A stretch of DNA of 64,000 nt from the NCBI GenBank assembly GCA_963799085.1, contig CAWCWA010000004.1, positions 62,001-126,000 of the forward strand. The letters are read 5' to 3'. Shown piece after piece: positions 27,877-37,059 of this stretch. The notes under the pieces are model-generated. The model was not told the origin of the DNA, did not search any database, and was given only the letters and a program-made list of their open reading frames with translations. How positions within the stretch are numbered: the stretch's first letter is position 1; the number at the start of each line of letters is the position of its first letter. This stretch comes from AP-15 sp963799085. GTDB lineage: Bacteria > Pseudomonadota > Alphaproteobacteria > ATCC43930 > CGMCC-115725. A program made the position numbers and the translations under genes.

Positions 27877-28173
27877 TCAGGTGCGCACGCGGTCGTAGCG
27901 GAAATTGTCGGCGTAGCTCTTGGGCTTCTCGACGCTCGTCTGCGGCGCGATCACGGCATAGTCGAGACCGTCTTTTTCGGCAAAGGCGCGCGCCTCGTCG
28001 AGCGTGTCGAAATGCAGCCTGACCTGGTTCGTCGTGTCCGCCGCACTGGTCCAGCCCATCAGCGGGTCCGGCCGCCGGCTCGCCGTCGGTTCGTATTCGA
28101 TGACCCATTTGCTCGCCCGCGCGCCGGACTGCATCGCGTTCTTGGTCGGCTTGAAGATGCGGGCACGCGCCAT
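27877..28173 (-). CDS. NDUFS4-like complex I accessory protein
   Basis: 98 residues of the ETC complex I subunit conserved-region family (bacterial NDUFS4): MARARIFKPTKNAMQSGARA, WVIEYEPTASRRPDPLMGWT, FDTLDEARAFAEKDGLDYAV and the end KPKSYADNFRYDRVRT. It is an accessory subunit on the matrix/cytoplasmic arm of NADH:quinone oxidoreductase in alphaproteobacteria and mitochondria. It lies alone between tRNA-Arg and tRNA-Pro, far from nuo genes, which is common for this gene. Confidence 0.9.
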   Translation of the reverse strand: MARARIFKPTKNAMQSGARASKWVIEYEPTASRRPDPLMGWTSAADTTNQVRLHFDTLDEARAFAEKDGLDYAVIAPQTSVEKPKSYADNFRYDRVRT

Positions 28174-28218
28174 CGGTCGTCTCGCCCCCTCGGGAAGGAT
28201 CCTACCTCATCCGCGAGC

Positions 28219-28295
<77 letters not shown>

Positions 28296-28710
28296 CGCCA
28301 ACAGTTCGCGCGCCTTCTAACGATTTCAGCCACAATGCGCAATGGCGCGCGAGCCTCGCCTGGGCGCAGGCTGCTCGACGCCAGTCGGAATTGGCCCGTT
28401 CGCGGCGCGCCTTGCTGCGGACAGCGTCTCCGGTGCACCGGGTTACTCGATCGTCAGTGATGGAGCTGGAAGCGCATCCAAAATAGCACAGACATGTTAA
28501 AGTGGGTCCCGGCAGCGGGAGCACGGGGACTGGTGTCTTAATCGGAAGCGCCGCCCTCCGACCTCCTGAAACCGTCAAGCCGCGAGAGCTTGCTGTTGCT
28601 GCGGCTGTGGTATGTGGGCAACGCGGCAGGGTTGTCCCAAGCGCGGCGTCATATCCCGAGCCTCTGCCGCGAGCGCGCCGCCGGTCGCGTCGCTCCACGC
28701 CGCCAGCGGC

Positions 28711-28911
28711 GTTCGGCTTGCCGAACCGAGCCAGCGCCTCCTCCAGCGCGGCGAGGCGGAACGCGATGTCCATTGTGGTCGACAGCCGCCACGCCAGGAC
28801 GGCCCGGCTGGCCCCGTCGATGATCGCCACTAGATAGAGGATGCCCCGCCCGATCGGGAGGTGTCGGCCGCCCAGACGATGATTCGGCCGCGCGACCGCC
28901 AGGTTGCGCAG
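28711..28911 (-). pseudogene. IS3-family OrfB integrase-core fragment
   Basis: Reverse-strand text NLRNLAVARPNHRL then LPIGRGILYLVAIIDGASRA, VLAWRLSTTMDIAFRLAALE and EALARFGKPN matches the rve domain of IS3 OrfB. The first catalytic Asp is lost (GGRHLPIGRG where ADITYIP-type text is usual). Both ends decayed. No terminal repeats found. Confidence 0.65.
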
Positions 28912-29025
28912 GTTAGCGTGCGCGCTCGTGGTGGAAATTTGACGGTAAGCGCGCGCCGGGCGGAATTCCCCGGAACTTGGAGGTCGGCGCGTGGGCGCGA
29001 GGTGGCCACCGGGAAGGTTAGCTAA

Positions 29026-29956
29026 GTGTCCGACTGAGAATCGGCAAGGTTGTATCATGACCGCGCCAATCGCCTTATGAGAAGCTGGACCGAGGCCAGA
29101 TAGAGCCAGGCCGTGGCGCTGGCGATCGAGGTTTCGAAGTCTTTGGCGAGGCGGCGGTTGCGATTGAGCCAAGCCAGGGTGCGTTCGACGACCCAGCGGC
29201 GGGGGAGCACTTCGAAGCCGACGGTGTCGGCCATGCGTCTGACGATTTCGATGCTCCAGCGGCCGAATTTAGCGAGGGCTGTCAAAAGCTTGTCCCCGGA
29301 ATAAGCGCGGTCGGCGAAGAGGTGGCGCAGCCATGGGAAGAGGTCGTGAATGGCTTCGATGACGAGCGCCGCGCCGTCGCGGTCCTGCACATCGGCAGGG
29401 TGGATCGCGGCCCCGACCATGAAGCCGGCGGTGTCGGTGACGATATGGCGCTTGCGGCCCTTGACCTTCTTGGCCGCGTCGTAGCCGCGCGGGCCGCCGC
29501 TTTCGGTGGTCTTGACCGACTGGCTGTCGATGACCCCGGCCGACGGGCTCGCCTCCCGGCCGGCGGCTTCCCGCGCTTCGAGCAAGAGTTCGAAATTGAC
29601 CGTCTCCAACACGCCTTGGTCACGCCAAGCATAGAAATAATACTGTACGGTCGCGTATGGCGGGAACTCGCGCGGCAACTGCCGCCATTGGCAGCCGGTC
29701 CGGGCCATGTAGAACAAGGCATTGACGATGCTGCGCAATTCAGTCTCCCGTGGGCGGCCCCGCCGGTATCGCGGCGGCAGCTGCGGCGCCATCAGCGCCC
29801 ACTCCGCATCCGTCACATCGCTTGCGTAACGCAATCCCTTACGCTCATACTGCGGTCGAGTGGTTTCGGTCCACATGTTGTGTCCCCCGTGCGTTCTCAC
29901 ACACCGCGGTTATCACAACCTACTGAAATCACTAAAATCATTTTTTGGTCGGACAC
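29026..29956 (-). mobile_element. intact IS5-family insertion sequence, 931 bp
   Basis: Ends are GTGTCCGAC (29026-29034) and its complement GTCGGACAC (29948-29956). TAA flanks both sides (29023-29025 and 29957-29959) as a 3-base target duplication of the TNA kind known for the IS1031 group. It carries one whole transposase gene. Fresh insertion into older IS scrap. Confidence 0.88.
29055..29876 (-). CDS. IS5-family transposase
   Basis: DDE transposase of 273 residues: MWTETTRPQYERKGLRYASD start, first Asp in GVIDSQSVKTTESGG, second in FADRAYSGDKLL, Glu in RRWVVERTLAWLNRNRRLAK. All three catalytic residues are present and the frame is open, so it may be active. The start at 29876 is chosen because related transposases begin at this methionine. 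Confidence 0.9.
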   Translation of the reverse strand: MWTETTRPQYERKGLRYASDVTDAEWALMAPQLPPRYRRGRPRETELRSIVNALFYMARTGCQWRQLPREFPPYATVQYYFYAWRDQGVLETVNFELLLEAREAAGREASPSAGVIDSQSVKTTESGGPRGYDAAKKVKGRKRHIVTDTAGFMVGAAIHPADVQDRDGAALVIEAIHDLFPWLRHLFADRAYSGDKLLTALAKFGRWSIEIVRRMADTVGFEVLPRRWVVERTLAWLNRNRRLAKDFETSIASATAWLYLASVQLLIRRLARS

Positions 29957-29995
29957 TAAGGTGGAGTTGCGATATTTCACCCCAAGCCCACCGAG

Positions 29996-30040
29996 GACCC
30001 GATGACCGGGGACCCGATGACCGGGGACCCGATGACCGAG
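29996..30040 (+). repeat. three tandem 15-bp copies at IS256 remnant start
   Basis: GACCCGATGACCGGG repeats exactly at 29996-30010 and 30011-30025 and with one change at 30026-30040. Being 15 bases, it adds (TGDPM) blocks in frame to the N-terminus of the IS256-type reading frame. Confidence 0.85.
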
Positions 30041-30297
30041 GAGACAATGGCGCTGGCCGAGCTGCTGCAGAAGAGCGGCGATGGCGATTTTCTACGAACC
30101 GTGGCGGCGGCGCCGCAGATCCTGATGGAAGCCGATGTCGAGGGGCTGATCGGCCGGCCGGCGCGAGCGCAGCGCGGATCGGCTCAATTATCGCAATGGC
30201 TATCGCGAGCGCAGCCTCGACACCCGCCTGGGCTCGCTCCAGCTCGGGATCCCGAAGTTGCGCCAGGGCTCGTACTTCCCGCCCTTCCGATGACCGC
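30032..30297 (+). pseudogene. IS256-family transposase N-terminal fragment
   Basis: MTEETMALAELLQKSGDGDF, ILMEADVEGLIG then, after a frame change, DRLNYRNGYRERSLDTRLGS and LQLGIPKLRQGSYFPPF: the N-terminal zone of IS256-type (Mutator) transposases. The catalytic DDE region is gone; the sequence runs straight into IS110 text near 30298. Confidence 0.75.
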
Positions 30298-31058
30298 GAT
30301 GCCGAAGCCATCGCCGAGGCAGCGACCCGACCAACAATGCGCTTCGTCGAACCGAAGACCGATACGCCGCTCGACATGCAAACGTTGCATCGAGCCCGGG
30401 ATCGGCTGGTGGGCGAGCGAACAGCCCTGATCAACCAGCTCCTGCCATCTTGCTCGAGCGCGGCAGGGCCGTCCCGCAAGGGCGATACAAGTTGGAGCAA
30501 TTCCTTGCGGGGATGCCGGCCCCCGAAAGCGACGCCTCGCTCCGCCCGCGGGTACGCCAGCTGATCGATGACATGCGGGCGGAATGGCGCGAGCTGGACC
30601 GGCGCATCGCCGCTTTCGACAGCGAGTTCACAGCCCATGCCCGAAGCGATGCGGGCGCGCGGCGGCTCGCGACCATTCCGGGGATCGGGGTGCTGAATGC
30701 CACAGCTCTGGTCGCCGCCATCGGCAACGGCCAAACCTTCGCCCGAGGACGCGACCTTGCGGCGTGGCTCGATCTGGTGCCGCGTCAGGTCACGACCGGC
30801 GGGAGACCACGTCTGGTCGGCATCACCAAGAGAGGCAATAAATACTTGCGCAAGCTGCTAATCCACGGCGCCCGATCCGCGTTACCGGGGATAACCAACA
30901 GCGCCACTCCTCTCGGCGCGTGGCTGCGGGCGCTGATGGCACGCATGCACAAGAACGCGGCGGTGGTGGCACTGGCCAACAAGCTGGCGCGCATCGCCTG
31001 GGCGGTGCTGCGGCGCGGAGAACATTTCCACGCCACCGCGACCAAGACCGCGGCATAG
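30298..31058 (+). pseudogene. IS110-family transposase, 5'-truncated
   Basis: Begins inside the gene (DAEAIAEAATRPTMRFVEPK, DTPLDMQTLHRARDRLVGER), shifts frame near 30450, then an open 202-residue stretch covers the C-terminal Transposase_20 domain: ATIPGIGVLNATALVAAIGN, DLAAWLDLVPRQVTTGGRPR, GNKYLRKLLIHGARSALPGI. N-terminal DEDD Asp region lost at the IS256 junction. The downstream 31060-31250 looks like the IS110 non-coding tail. Confidence 0.75.
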
Positions 31059-31737
31059 ATCGGCCGAACCGGCACAATTGCGCCGCGCGGCCCTGAGATC
31101 TGCTGGTGGTGAAAGCGAGATGGCCTGACAGTCGACCGGTGCTCTGGATACCTGGTTCGAGAGATGGCGCTCGACGCCGAACGAGTTATGAGGACCAGAG
31201 CGCGCGGATCTCCATCTTGGCCGGGGCGATTGCCCACAGGCCGGATACGTTGACGCAGACTGCTCAGATCAGATCGAAAGGAAATCACTTGCAGACGGGG
31301 CGGGCCATACGTTTCTCCTTTGCCAGGGGAAGCGCGTCAAGGAAGGTCTGCGTCGGCGTCTTGCCGAAGCACCAGCGGCCCTGATGCGGCCGTTGCTCGT
31401 TGTCTTCGACAATCCAGGCATCGAGGTCGGCCTGCGGTTCGTCGAGCGTGCGGCGGATCTTTTCGCGGAACGCCGCCCGGTAGAACTCGTCCAGGACGGT
31501 GCGGTGACAGCGCTCGTGGATGCCGTTGGTTTGCGGGCTCCTTGCCTTGGTGCGGCTGTGGTCGATGTCCTCGACCGCGAGATAGAGCTCGTATTCGTGG
31601 CTCTGGGTGCCGCAGAACTCGGTGCCACGATCGGTCAGCACCCGCGACAGCCGGATGCCGTGCTCGTCGTAGAACGGCGCCACTTGGCCGTTGCGGAATC
31701 CGTCCCACCCCCTTCAGGGTGCCGACGTAGAAGGTAT

Positions 31738-31761
31738 CCCCCGCCTTCGCGGGGGCAGGCT
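31738..31761 (-). repeat. REP-like palindrome inserted in IS481 gene, copy 1
   Basis: On the gene strand: AGCCTG head, arm CCCCCGC, loop GAAG, arm GCGGGGG. It sits between codons that are adjacent in related transposases (CGAQ and DTFYVG), so it is an insertion of about 23 bases. Confidence 0.7.
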
Positions 31762-32123
31762 CTGCGCGCCGCAATAGCCCGGGCACTCGCTCTCGAACTC
31801 ACCATGCGCCTCCTTGTCGGCCTTGGCCTTCTCGAGCGCGGCGATCTGGCTCTCGGTCAACAGGATGCCCTCCTGCGCCGCCTTGGCGTCAAGCGCCTTG
31901 CGGCGCCGCTTCATCGAGGTCAGCTCGTGGCGCTGCCACACGCCGCGCACCCCGGAGGGCGAGATCGACAGGCCGCGCCGCTTGAGCGCGTCCGCGCCGC
32001 GCAGCTGGCCCCAGGCCGGCTGCTCGATCGCCATCTCCACCGCCGCCCGCTCGATCTCCGGCGGCGTGCGGTTCTTCAGGATCGGCTGTCCGCGGCTGAT
32101 CTCCGGCAACGCCAGCTCGCCGC

Positions 32124-32148
32124 CCCCGGCCTGCGCCGGGGCAGGCTT
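32124..32148 (-). repeat. REP-like palindrome inserted in IS481 gene, copy 2
   Basis: On the gene strand: AGCCTG head, arm CCCCGGC, loop GCAG, arm GCCGGGG. Same head, arm length and loop length as copy 1, with compensating arm changes. It separates YDK from GGE codons that are contiguous in relatives. Confidence 0.7.
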
Positions 32149-32774
32149 TTGTCATACAGCTCCTTGAACCGGTAGAAGCTGTCGCGGCTGTACCCCATCA
32201 TCTTGCAGGCTTGGCTGACATTGCCGAGCTGCTTGGCCAATTCCAGCAGCCCGGGCTTCACTCGGATGATCTTCTGTTCTTGGGTCATGTCCGTGATCTC
32301 CGTCCCGCCGGAGGGCGGGTCGCGCTCCCAGCTCGCGGGGAGAACCGCGCCCCGCCTGCTCCCGCAACTGCTACTTCCATGCCTAAATCTGGTTCGGGTG
32401 GACATCCTATCGCTGCGACAGGTCCGCCACCCTCGACTGTTCCCGCACCGCCTCCGGCGGAATCCTCGCCCTCGGCGCCGCGTCGATCTTCCGTCTTGGC
32501 TTCTTCATCATCCGCTCCGTCTAACACGACGGAACTGCTCGCGCCCCAAACACGCCCCTGGTCCCAAATCTGGCGACCACTTTAGTGGGTCCGCCTCCAC
32601 GACCAATCATTCCAGACCTTCGGAATCCGCGTCTGGGCTTCCGACCAGGAAACCCATGTGCAGCGTTTGGCTCCCATCGACTGCGCCTCCGCTGACGCTC
32701 CGCAGGACTGTCGCGGCGGCGGGCGCGCGCGGTTCCCGCCGTTCGGCCCGCGGCCTCGCCGCCGCGATCGGATG

Positions 32775-33534
32775 CTATCGCACGGCGCGCAGCGGGACCA
32801 CTTCCACCTCGGGCTCGGCCTCGCCCAACCGGCGCGCGGTTTCATTCGCCACCGCGTCGGCTGCGGCCAACAGCACTGCATCGGCGGAGTGCGCGTAGCG
32901 GCTGGTGATCGTCTGTCCCATATACCCGACGAGCGCGGCAATTGTCGCTTCCGAGTGCCGAGAATCGACTGCGAGGCTGGCGAAGGAATGCCGCAAGAGA
33001 TGCGGCGTTATCTCCGCCGGCAGCTCCCCGAGTTTGGCGATGTGCGGCCAGAATTTCTTCAAATGCAGTAGCGTCCCGGCCGCGCCGCGAGTGGGCGGAA
33101 ACACATGGTCGCCGGACAAGCCCGGCAGGCCGCACGACACGTCCGCGATCGGTGGCAAGCGTCGAAGGCTTTTTCGATTGCCCCCGACGCGTCAACGCCC
33201 GGCCGGCCTCCCCATCGGCAAGGCAGGCGTCGCAAAGTTCGGCAACCGTCTTTACAGTCGGTTGGGCGCGCTTGGCGCCAGCCGGGTCTCTACTGCGGAC
33301 CACCTCGCCCAGGATGCGCCGGGCTTCCCCGCGCGCAGTCTCGGGTATCCAGGGCGAACCGTACCGGCCGATCGTTTTCCATCGCTGGCGGCTGTCTTCG
33401 GTTCGGTAATATACAAAATAGCTGATCGCCTCGCCTTTCTGTCGCCGGGCGCCAAACTCACTCACGACAAGATCCCAAACCATCTCGCCGGGACCGATCG
33501 CCCGCATCTCGCGCAACCCGATTCGCTTCCGCAT
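32775..33534 (-). pseudogene. site-specific integrase with central deletion
   Basis: N-terminal DUF4102-like part (MRKRIGLREMRAIGPGEMVW, YYRTEDSRQRWKTIGRYGSP, TARGEARRILGEVV) and a C-terminal catalytic end (ITPHLLRHSFASLAVDSRHS, ALVGYMGQTITSRYAH with the nucleophile Tyr) are present. The middle, with the first catalytic Arg, is shortened and out of frame. An older prophage or island integrase. A tRNA-Pro 3'-end copy lies about 185 bases upstream of its start, the usual place for att. Confidence 0.75.
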
Positions 33535-33718
33535 CGCCGCCTCCAATTTGCTTGGGAGACGAGCCTAACAAGCGGCTGGCAAGCAACTTTAGCGCAAACG
33601 GTAACAAACTTAGGCAAGGGCGGTTAACTTAAATCGATAACTTCAGTAGTCTTACACAAGGGATTCGCGGTTGCTACAAACCGCGGCAAACGTCGGGGAT
33701 TGCCTCCGGGGCGGGGGC

Positions 33719-33746
33719 CGGAGGTTCAAATCCTCTCACTCCGACC
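33719..33746 (+). other. tRNA-Pro 3'-end copy, candidate att site
   Basis: CGGAGGTTCAAATCCTCT then CACTCCGACC reads as a T-arm, 3' acceptor strand and near-CCA end of a tRNA-Pro(CGG) type. The rest of the tRNA is absent to its left. Integrases often leave such a 3'-end copy beside their gene. It differs in three positions from the end of tRNA-Pro(TGG) at 28219. Confidence 0.6.
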
Positions 33747-33777
33747 TATTTGAGCCGGTCGGAAGCGGGGTCGCCGG

Positions 33778-34509
33778 CTACAGTCCCAGGTAGAATTTGC
33801 GGACCAGTTCGTTGTTGTTGAGGTCGGCGGCCGAGGCGCCTTCGAAGGCAATCTTGCCGTGGACGATGACATAGCCGCGGTCGGCGATCCGCACCGCCTG
33901 TTTGAAATTCTGCTCGGCCATCAGCACGGTCAGCTGATATTGCCGCTTCAATTCCTCGATCTTGTCGATCGTGCGCTTGACGAGGACCGGGGCGAGGCCG
34001 ACCGAGGGTTCGTCGATCAGCAGGATCTTGGGCGCCGACATCATCGCCCGCGCCAGCGCCAGCATCTGCTGCTCGCCGCCGCTCATACTGCCGGCGAGCT
34101 GGCGCCGCCGCTCCTGCAATACCGGGAAGGTCGCATAGGCCGAATCGAGATTGCGCGCGATCGCGGTCCGCGCCGTGGCTCGAAAGGCGCCGAGCAGCAG
34201 GTTCTCCTCGACTGTCAGCTTGGGGAAGAGGCGACGGCCCTCGGGCACCAATGTAATCCCGAGATCGACGATCGCCTCGGTCGAGCGTCCGACCAGATCG
34301 ATCCGCTCGCCGTCGATCTCGGCGACGATGCCGCCGGCGCTGGGCGGCAGGATGCCCATGACACACTTCATCAACGTACTCTTGCCGTTGCCGTTGGTGC
34401 CGAGCAGCACCACGGTCTGGCCGGCGCCGACTTTGATCGACACGCCTTCGAGCACCCGCACCAGCCCGTAGCCGGCGTCGATGTCGCTGATTTCGAGGCT
34501 ACTCGCCAA
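33778..34509 (-). CDS. livF: branched-chain amino acid ABC transporter ATPase LivF
   Basis: ATPase of 243 residues: Walker A GTNGNGKST, Q-loop zone, signature MSGGEQQMLALARAM, Walker B ILLIDEPSVGLAP, switch His replaced by Gln in VLMAEQNFKQA as is normal in LivF. It starts at TTG 34509, overlapping the livG stop by 11 bases. Last gene of livHMGF. Powers uptake of branched-chain amino acids or related amides together with LivG. Confidence 0.88.
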   Translation of the reverse strand: MASSLEISDIDAGYGLVRVLEGVSIKVGAGQTVVLLGTNGNGKSTLMKCVMGILPPSAGGIVAEIDGERIDLVGRSTEAIVDLGITLVPEGRRLFPKLTVEENLLLGAFRATARTAIARNLDSAYATFPVLQERRRQLAGSMSGGEQQMLALARAMMSAPKILLIDEPSVGLAPVLVKRTIDKIEELKRQYQLTVLMAEQNFKQAVRIADRGYVIVHGKIAFEGASAADLNNNELVRKFYLGL

Positions 34510-35233
34510 GATAGGCCCTCTCGACCTCAGGATTGCGGATCACTTCCTGCGGTGCGCCGTCGGCGATCTTCTGGCCGGCGACGAGGACCACGAGCCGGGT
34601 CGAGAAATTCATGACCGCGGCCATGATGTGCTCGATCAGCACGATCGTGATGCCCTGATGGTTGAGACGGAACAACACCTCCAGGATTTCGCCGATCTCG
34701 GAGGAGGAGAGGCCCGCCATCGCCTCGTCGGCGAACAAGAGCTTGGGCGCGCTGGCGACGGCGCGGGCGAGTTCGAGCTTGCGCATCTCGACCTGGGTCA
34801 GGTCGAGCGGCGACCGCTGGGCCTTGGCGCCGAGCCCGACCTCGGTCAGCAATTCGAGGCAGCGTTCCTCGATCTCGTGCTGGCCCAGACGATGCCCGTG
34901 CCGGGCGTTGACCGTATAGAGGAGCGGGATGCGCAGATTGTCGACGAGGCTCAGGCTGCGAAAGGGTTTGGGCAGCTGGAAGGAGCGGGCCAGCCCAAGC
35001 CTCGTGCGCTTATAGGCGGGGATGCCGTCGAGCGGGCCGCCGGCAAAGACGATATGGCCGCTGTCATGGTGCAGCATGCCGCTCAAGCAGTTGACGAGCG
35101 TGCTCTTGCCCGACCCGTTCGGGCCGATCAGCCCGAGCCGTTCGCCGCTTTCGACCGCAAGGTTGATGTTGTCGAGCGCGACAAACCCGCCGAAGCGCTT
35201 GCCGAGCCCGCTGGCTTCCAACAAAGCAGTCAC
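34499..35233 (-). CDS. livG: branched-chain amino acid ABC transporter ATPase LivG
   Basis: ATPase of 244 residues from GTG 35233, which overlaps the livM stop by 4 bases. Walker A GPNGSGKST, LGLARSFQLPKPFRSLSLVD, Walker B LLFADEAMAGLS, switch His in VLIEHIMAAVM. The signature loop reads LDLTQVEMRKLELARAV rather than LSGGQ; divergence here is common in LivG. C-terminal BCA_ABC_TP_C-type tail ERAYLGE. Confidence 0.88.
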   Translation of the reverse strand: MTALLEASGLGKRFGGFVALDNINLAVESGERLGLIGPNGSGKSTLVNCLSGMLHHDSGHIVFAGGPLDGIPAYKRTRLGLARSFQLPKPFRSLSLVDNLRIPLLYTVNARHGHRLGQHEIEERCLELLTEVGLGAKAQRSPLDLTQVEMRKLELARAVASAPKLLFADEAMAGLSSSEIGEILEVLFRLNHQGITIVLIEHIMAAVMNFSTRLVVLVAGQKIADGAPQEVIRNPEVERAYLGE

Positions 35234-36180
35234 CGCTGCACCCGACGCGGACGCAGCGACCGCACGAGCCCGACAATGCCGCCGGGGGCTACGATGACAA
35301 AACCGATCAATAGAAGGCCGACGATCAAGAGGTTGAGCGCCGAGGAAATAGTGACAGTCGCGAGCTGCTGGATCGTTCCCAGCAGGACCGCGCCGATCAC
35401 CGGCCCAACCCAGCTCGTCATCCCGCCGATCAGCGGCATCGCGACACTGTTGACCGCGTAGGAGAGATTGAAGCTCGAGGCTGGGTCGAGATAGGTGACG
35501 TAGTAAGGCAGCGGCGCCCCGGCCATGCCCATCAGCGCGCCGCTCAGGGTCGTGGCGATCAGCTTCAACCGCAAGGTCGGAACGCCCGCCGCTTCGGCCG
35601 CCTGCTCGTCGTCGCGGATCGCATTGAAGCCGAGGCCGAGGCGCGAACCCTCGATCGAGCGCGCGATCGACACCGCGATCCAGCACAGCGCCAGCATCAG
35701 GCTGAAGAGGTACTGGATGTAGCTGCCGAAGAGTGGTCCATGCTGCGGCCGGATCACGTAAATTCCGCGCGAGCCGCCGACATAGTCCCAATTGACGATC
35801 AGGGTCTGCGCCACGATCGCCATGGCCAGCGTGGCGATCGCGAAGAAGATGCCCTTGAGCCGCAAGGTCAAATAACCCATGCCGAAGCCGATGACCCCGG
35901 CGACAAGGCCGCCCCCCAGCATCATGACCGGCAGCGGCAGTGCCGTCAGCTTGTGCAGCACGACCGCGGTATAGGCGCCGCCTGCGAAAAATGCGCCGAC
36001 GCCGAAATTGGTGTAGCCGGTATAGCCGCCGAGGATGTTCCAGGCGGTCGCCAGGACGATGAACTGCAGCACCTGATAACCGGCGAAAAAGAAATATTCG
36101 TTGGCGATCAGCCCGCGCGTAAGCAGCAGAAAGATGAGGCTGACGACGAACGCGACGATCCAGAATTGCCAGGCGCGCAC
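35230..36180 (-). CDS. livM: branched-chain amino acid ABC transporter permease LivM
   Basis: Permease of 316 residues with about nine membrane segments and the LivM core TAWNILGGYTGYTNFGVGAF, LKGIFFAIATLAMA, AIRDDEQAAEAAGVPTLRLK and PLIGGMTSWVGPVIGAVLL. GTG 36180 start, 3 bases after the livH stop. Pairs with LivH to form the pore. Confidence 0.88.
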   Translation of the reverse strand: MRAWQFWIVAFVVSLIFLLLTRGLIANEYFFFAGYQVLQFIVLATAWNILGGYTGYTNFGVGAFFAGGAYTAVVLHKLTALPLPVMMLGGGLVAGVIGFGMGYLTLRLKGIFFAIATLAMAIVAQTLIVNWDYVGGSRGIYVIRPQHGPLFGSYIQYLFSLMLALCWIAVSIARSIEGSRLGLGFNAIRDDEQAAEAAGVPTLRLKLIATTLSGALMGMAGAPLPYYVTYLDPASSFNLSYAVNSVAMPLIGGMTSWVGPVIGAVLLGTIQQLATVTISSALNLLIVGLLLIGFVIVAPGGIVGLVRSLRPRRVQR

Positions 36181-36183
36181 GGC

Positions 36184-37059
36184 TCAGCGCCCCAGAAGCC
36201 CGGCCGGGCGCACGGCCAAAGTCAGCAGCAGAAAGCCGAAAGCTACCGCCGGCGCCCAGGAGGGCCCGTAAAAGGTCGAGGTAATGCTTTCGACGATGCC
36301 GATCAGAATCGCCGCGGCGAGCATTCCCGGAAAACTGGTCATGCCGCCCAGCACGCAGATCGCGAAAATCCGACCGATATAGTCGCGGCCAACCGACGGT
36401 TCGACCGGCTGGATGATGATCAACATCGCGCCGGCAACGGACGCCGTGGCGATCGAGATGCCAAAGGCGATGCTCTTGATCCGGCTCGGATTTGCCGCCA
36501 TCAGCTGCAAGGCGAGCCGATCCTGCGAAACGGCAAGGATGGCGCGGCCGATAAACGTCCGGCCAAGAAAGAAATGCAATACCGCGAGCATCAACAGCGA
36601 AACGACGAACGGGATCAGCATTCGGAACGGCAGATCGATAAAACCAATATGTTGGCTCAGCCCGATGTAAGGCGCTTTGACAAAGCGGTAGTCGACGCCG
36701 AAAATCAGGATCAGAGCCACTTCAGCGACAAACAACAGGCCGAAGAAAAACGCGAGACCTTGAATTGATTCTTCACCGCGCCGTTCAAAGGCATAGAAAT
36801 AAATTTGGTAGACCGCCATGCCGAGCAGAAAAAATAAAGGCGCCATGACGACGCCGATCAGGATCGGGTCAACCCCGAAAGTCGAGTTGATGCTGAAAGC
36901 GACAAACGAGCCGAGCATGATAAAGGCCGGATGGGCGATGTTGACGATGTCGAGCATCCCGAACGAGATCGTGATCCCGACCGTCACCGCGGCATAGAAG
37001 CCACCGAGCAGCAGGCCCGCGACGATCGCGTTTACCAGCAGGTCGAGCGAGACGGCCAT
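36184..37059 (-). CDS. livH: branched-chain amino acid ABC transporter permease LivH
   Basis: Permease of 291 residues: LLLGGFYAAVTVGITISFGM, DIVNIAHPAFIMLGSFVAF, RAILAVSQDRLALQLMAANP, IFAICVLGGMTSFPGMLAAA. First gene of livHMGF. No periplasmic binding protein gene precedes it in this window, so the ligand specificity rests on an unlinked or lost partner. Confidence 0.87.
   Translation of the reverse strand: MAVSLDLLVNAIVAGLLLGGFYAAVTVGITISFGMLDIVNIAHPAFIMLGSFVAFSINSTFGVDPILIGVVMAPLFFLLGMAVYQIYFYAFERRGEESIQGLAFFFGLLFVAEVALILIFGVDYRFVKAPYIGLSQHIGFIDLPFRMLIPFVVSLLMLAVLHFFLGRTFIGRAILAVSQDRLALQLMAANPSRIKSIAFGISIATASVAGAMLIIIQPVEPSVGRDYIGRIFAICVLGGMTSFPGMLAAAILIGIVESITSTFYGPSWAPAVAFGFLLLTLAVRPAGLLGR

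Larger units (their letters stand above)
31285..32288 (-). pseudogene. IS481-family transposase, interrupted by two small palindromes
   Basis: Start MTQEQKIIRVKPGLLELAKQ at 32288, helix-turn-helix VSQACKMMGYSRDSFYRFKE, ISRGQPILKNRTPPEIERAA, YCGAQ, then after an insertion DTFYVGTLKGVGR, FYDEHGIRLSRVLTDRGTEF, SRTKARSPQTNGI and EQRPHQGRWCFGKTPTQTFL. About 35 residues with the first catalytic Asp are deleted near 31690-31715. Two 24-25-base palindromic units break the gene at 31738 and 32124. The C-terminal end also exists as a copy at 8345-8575. Confidence 0.8.
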
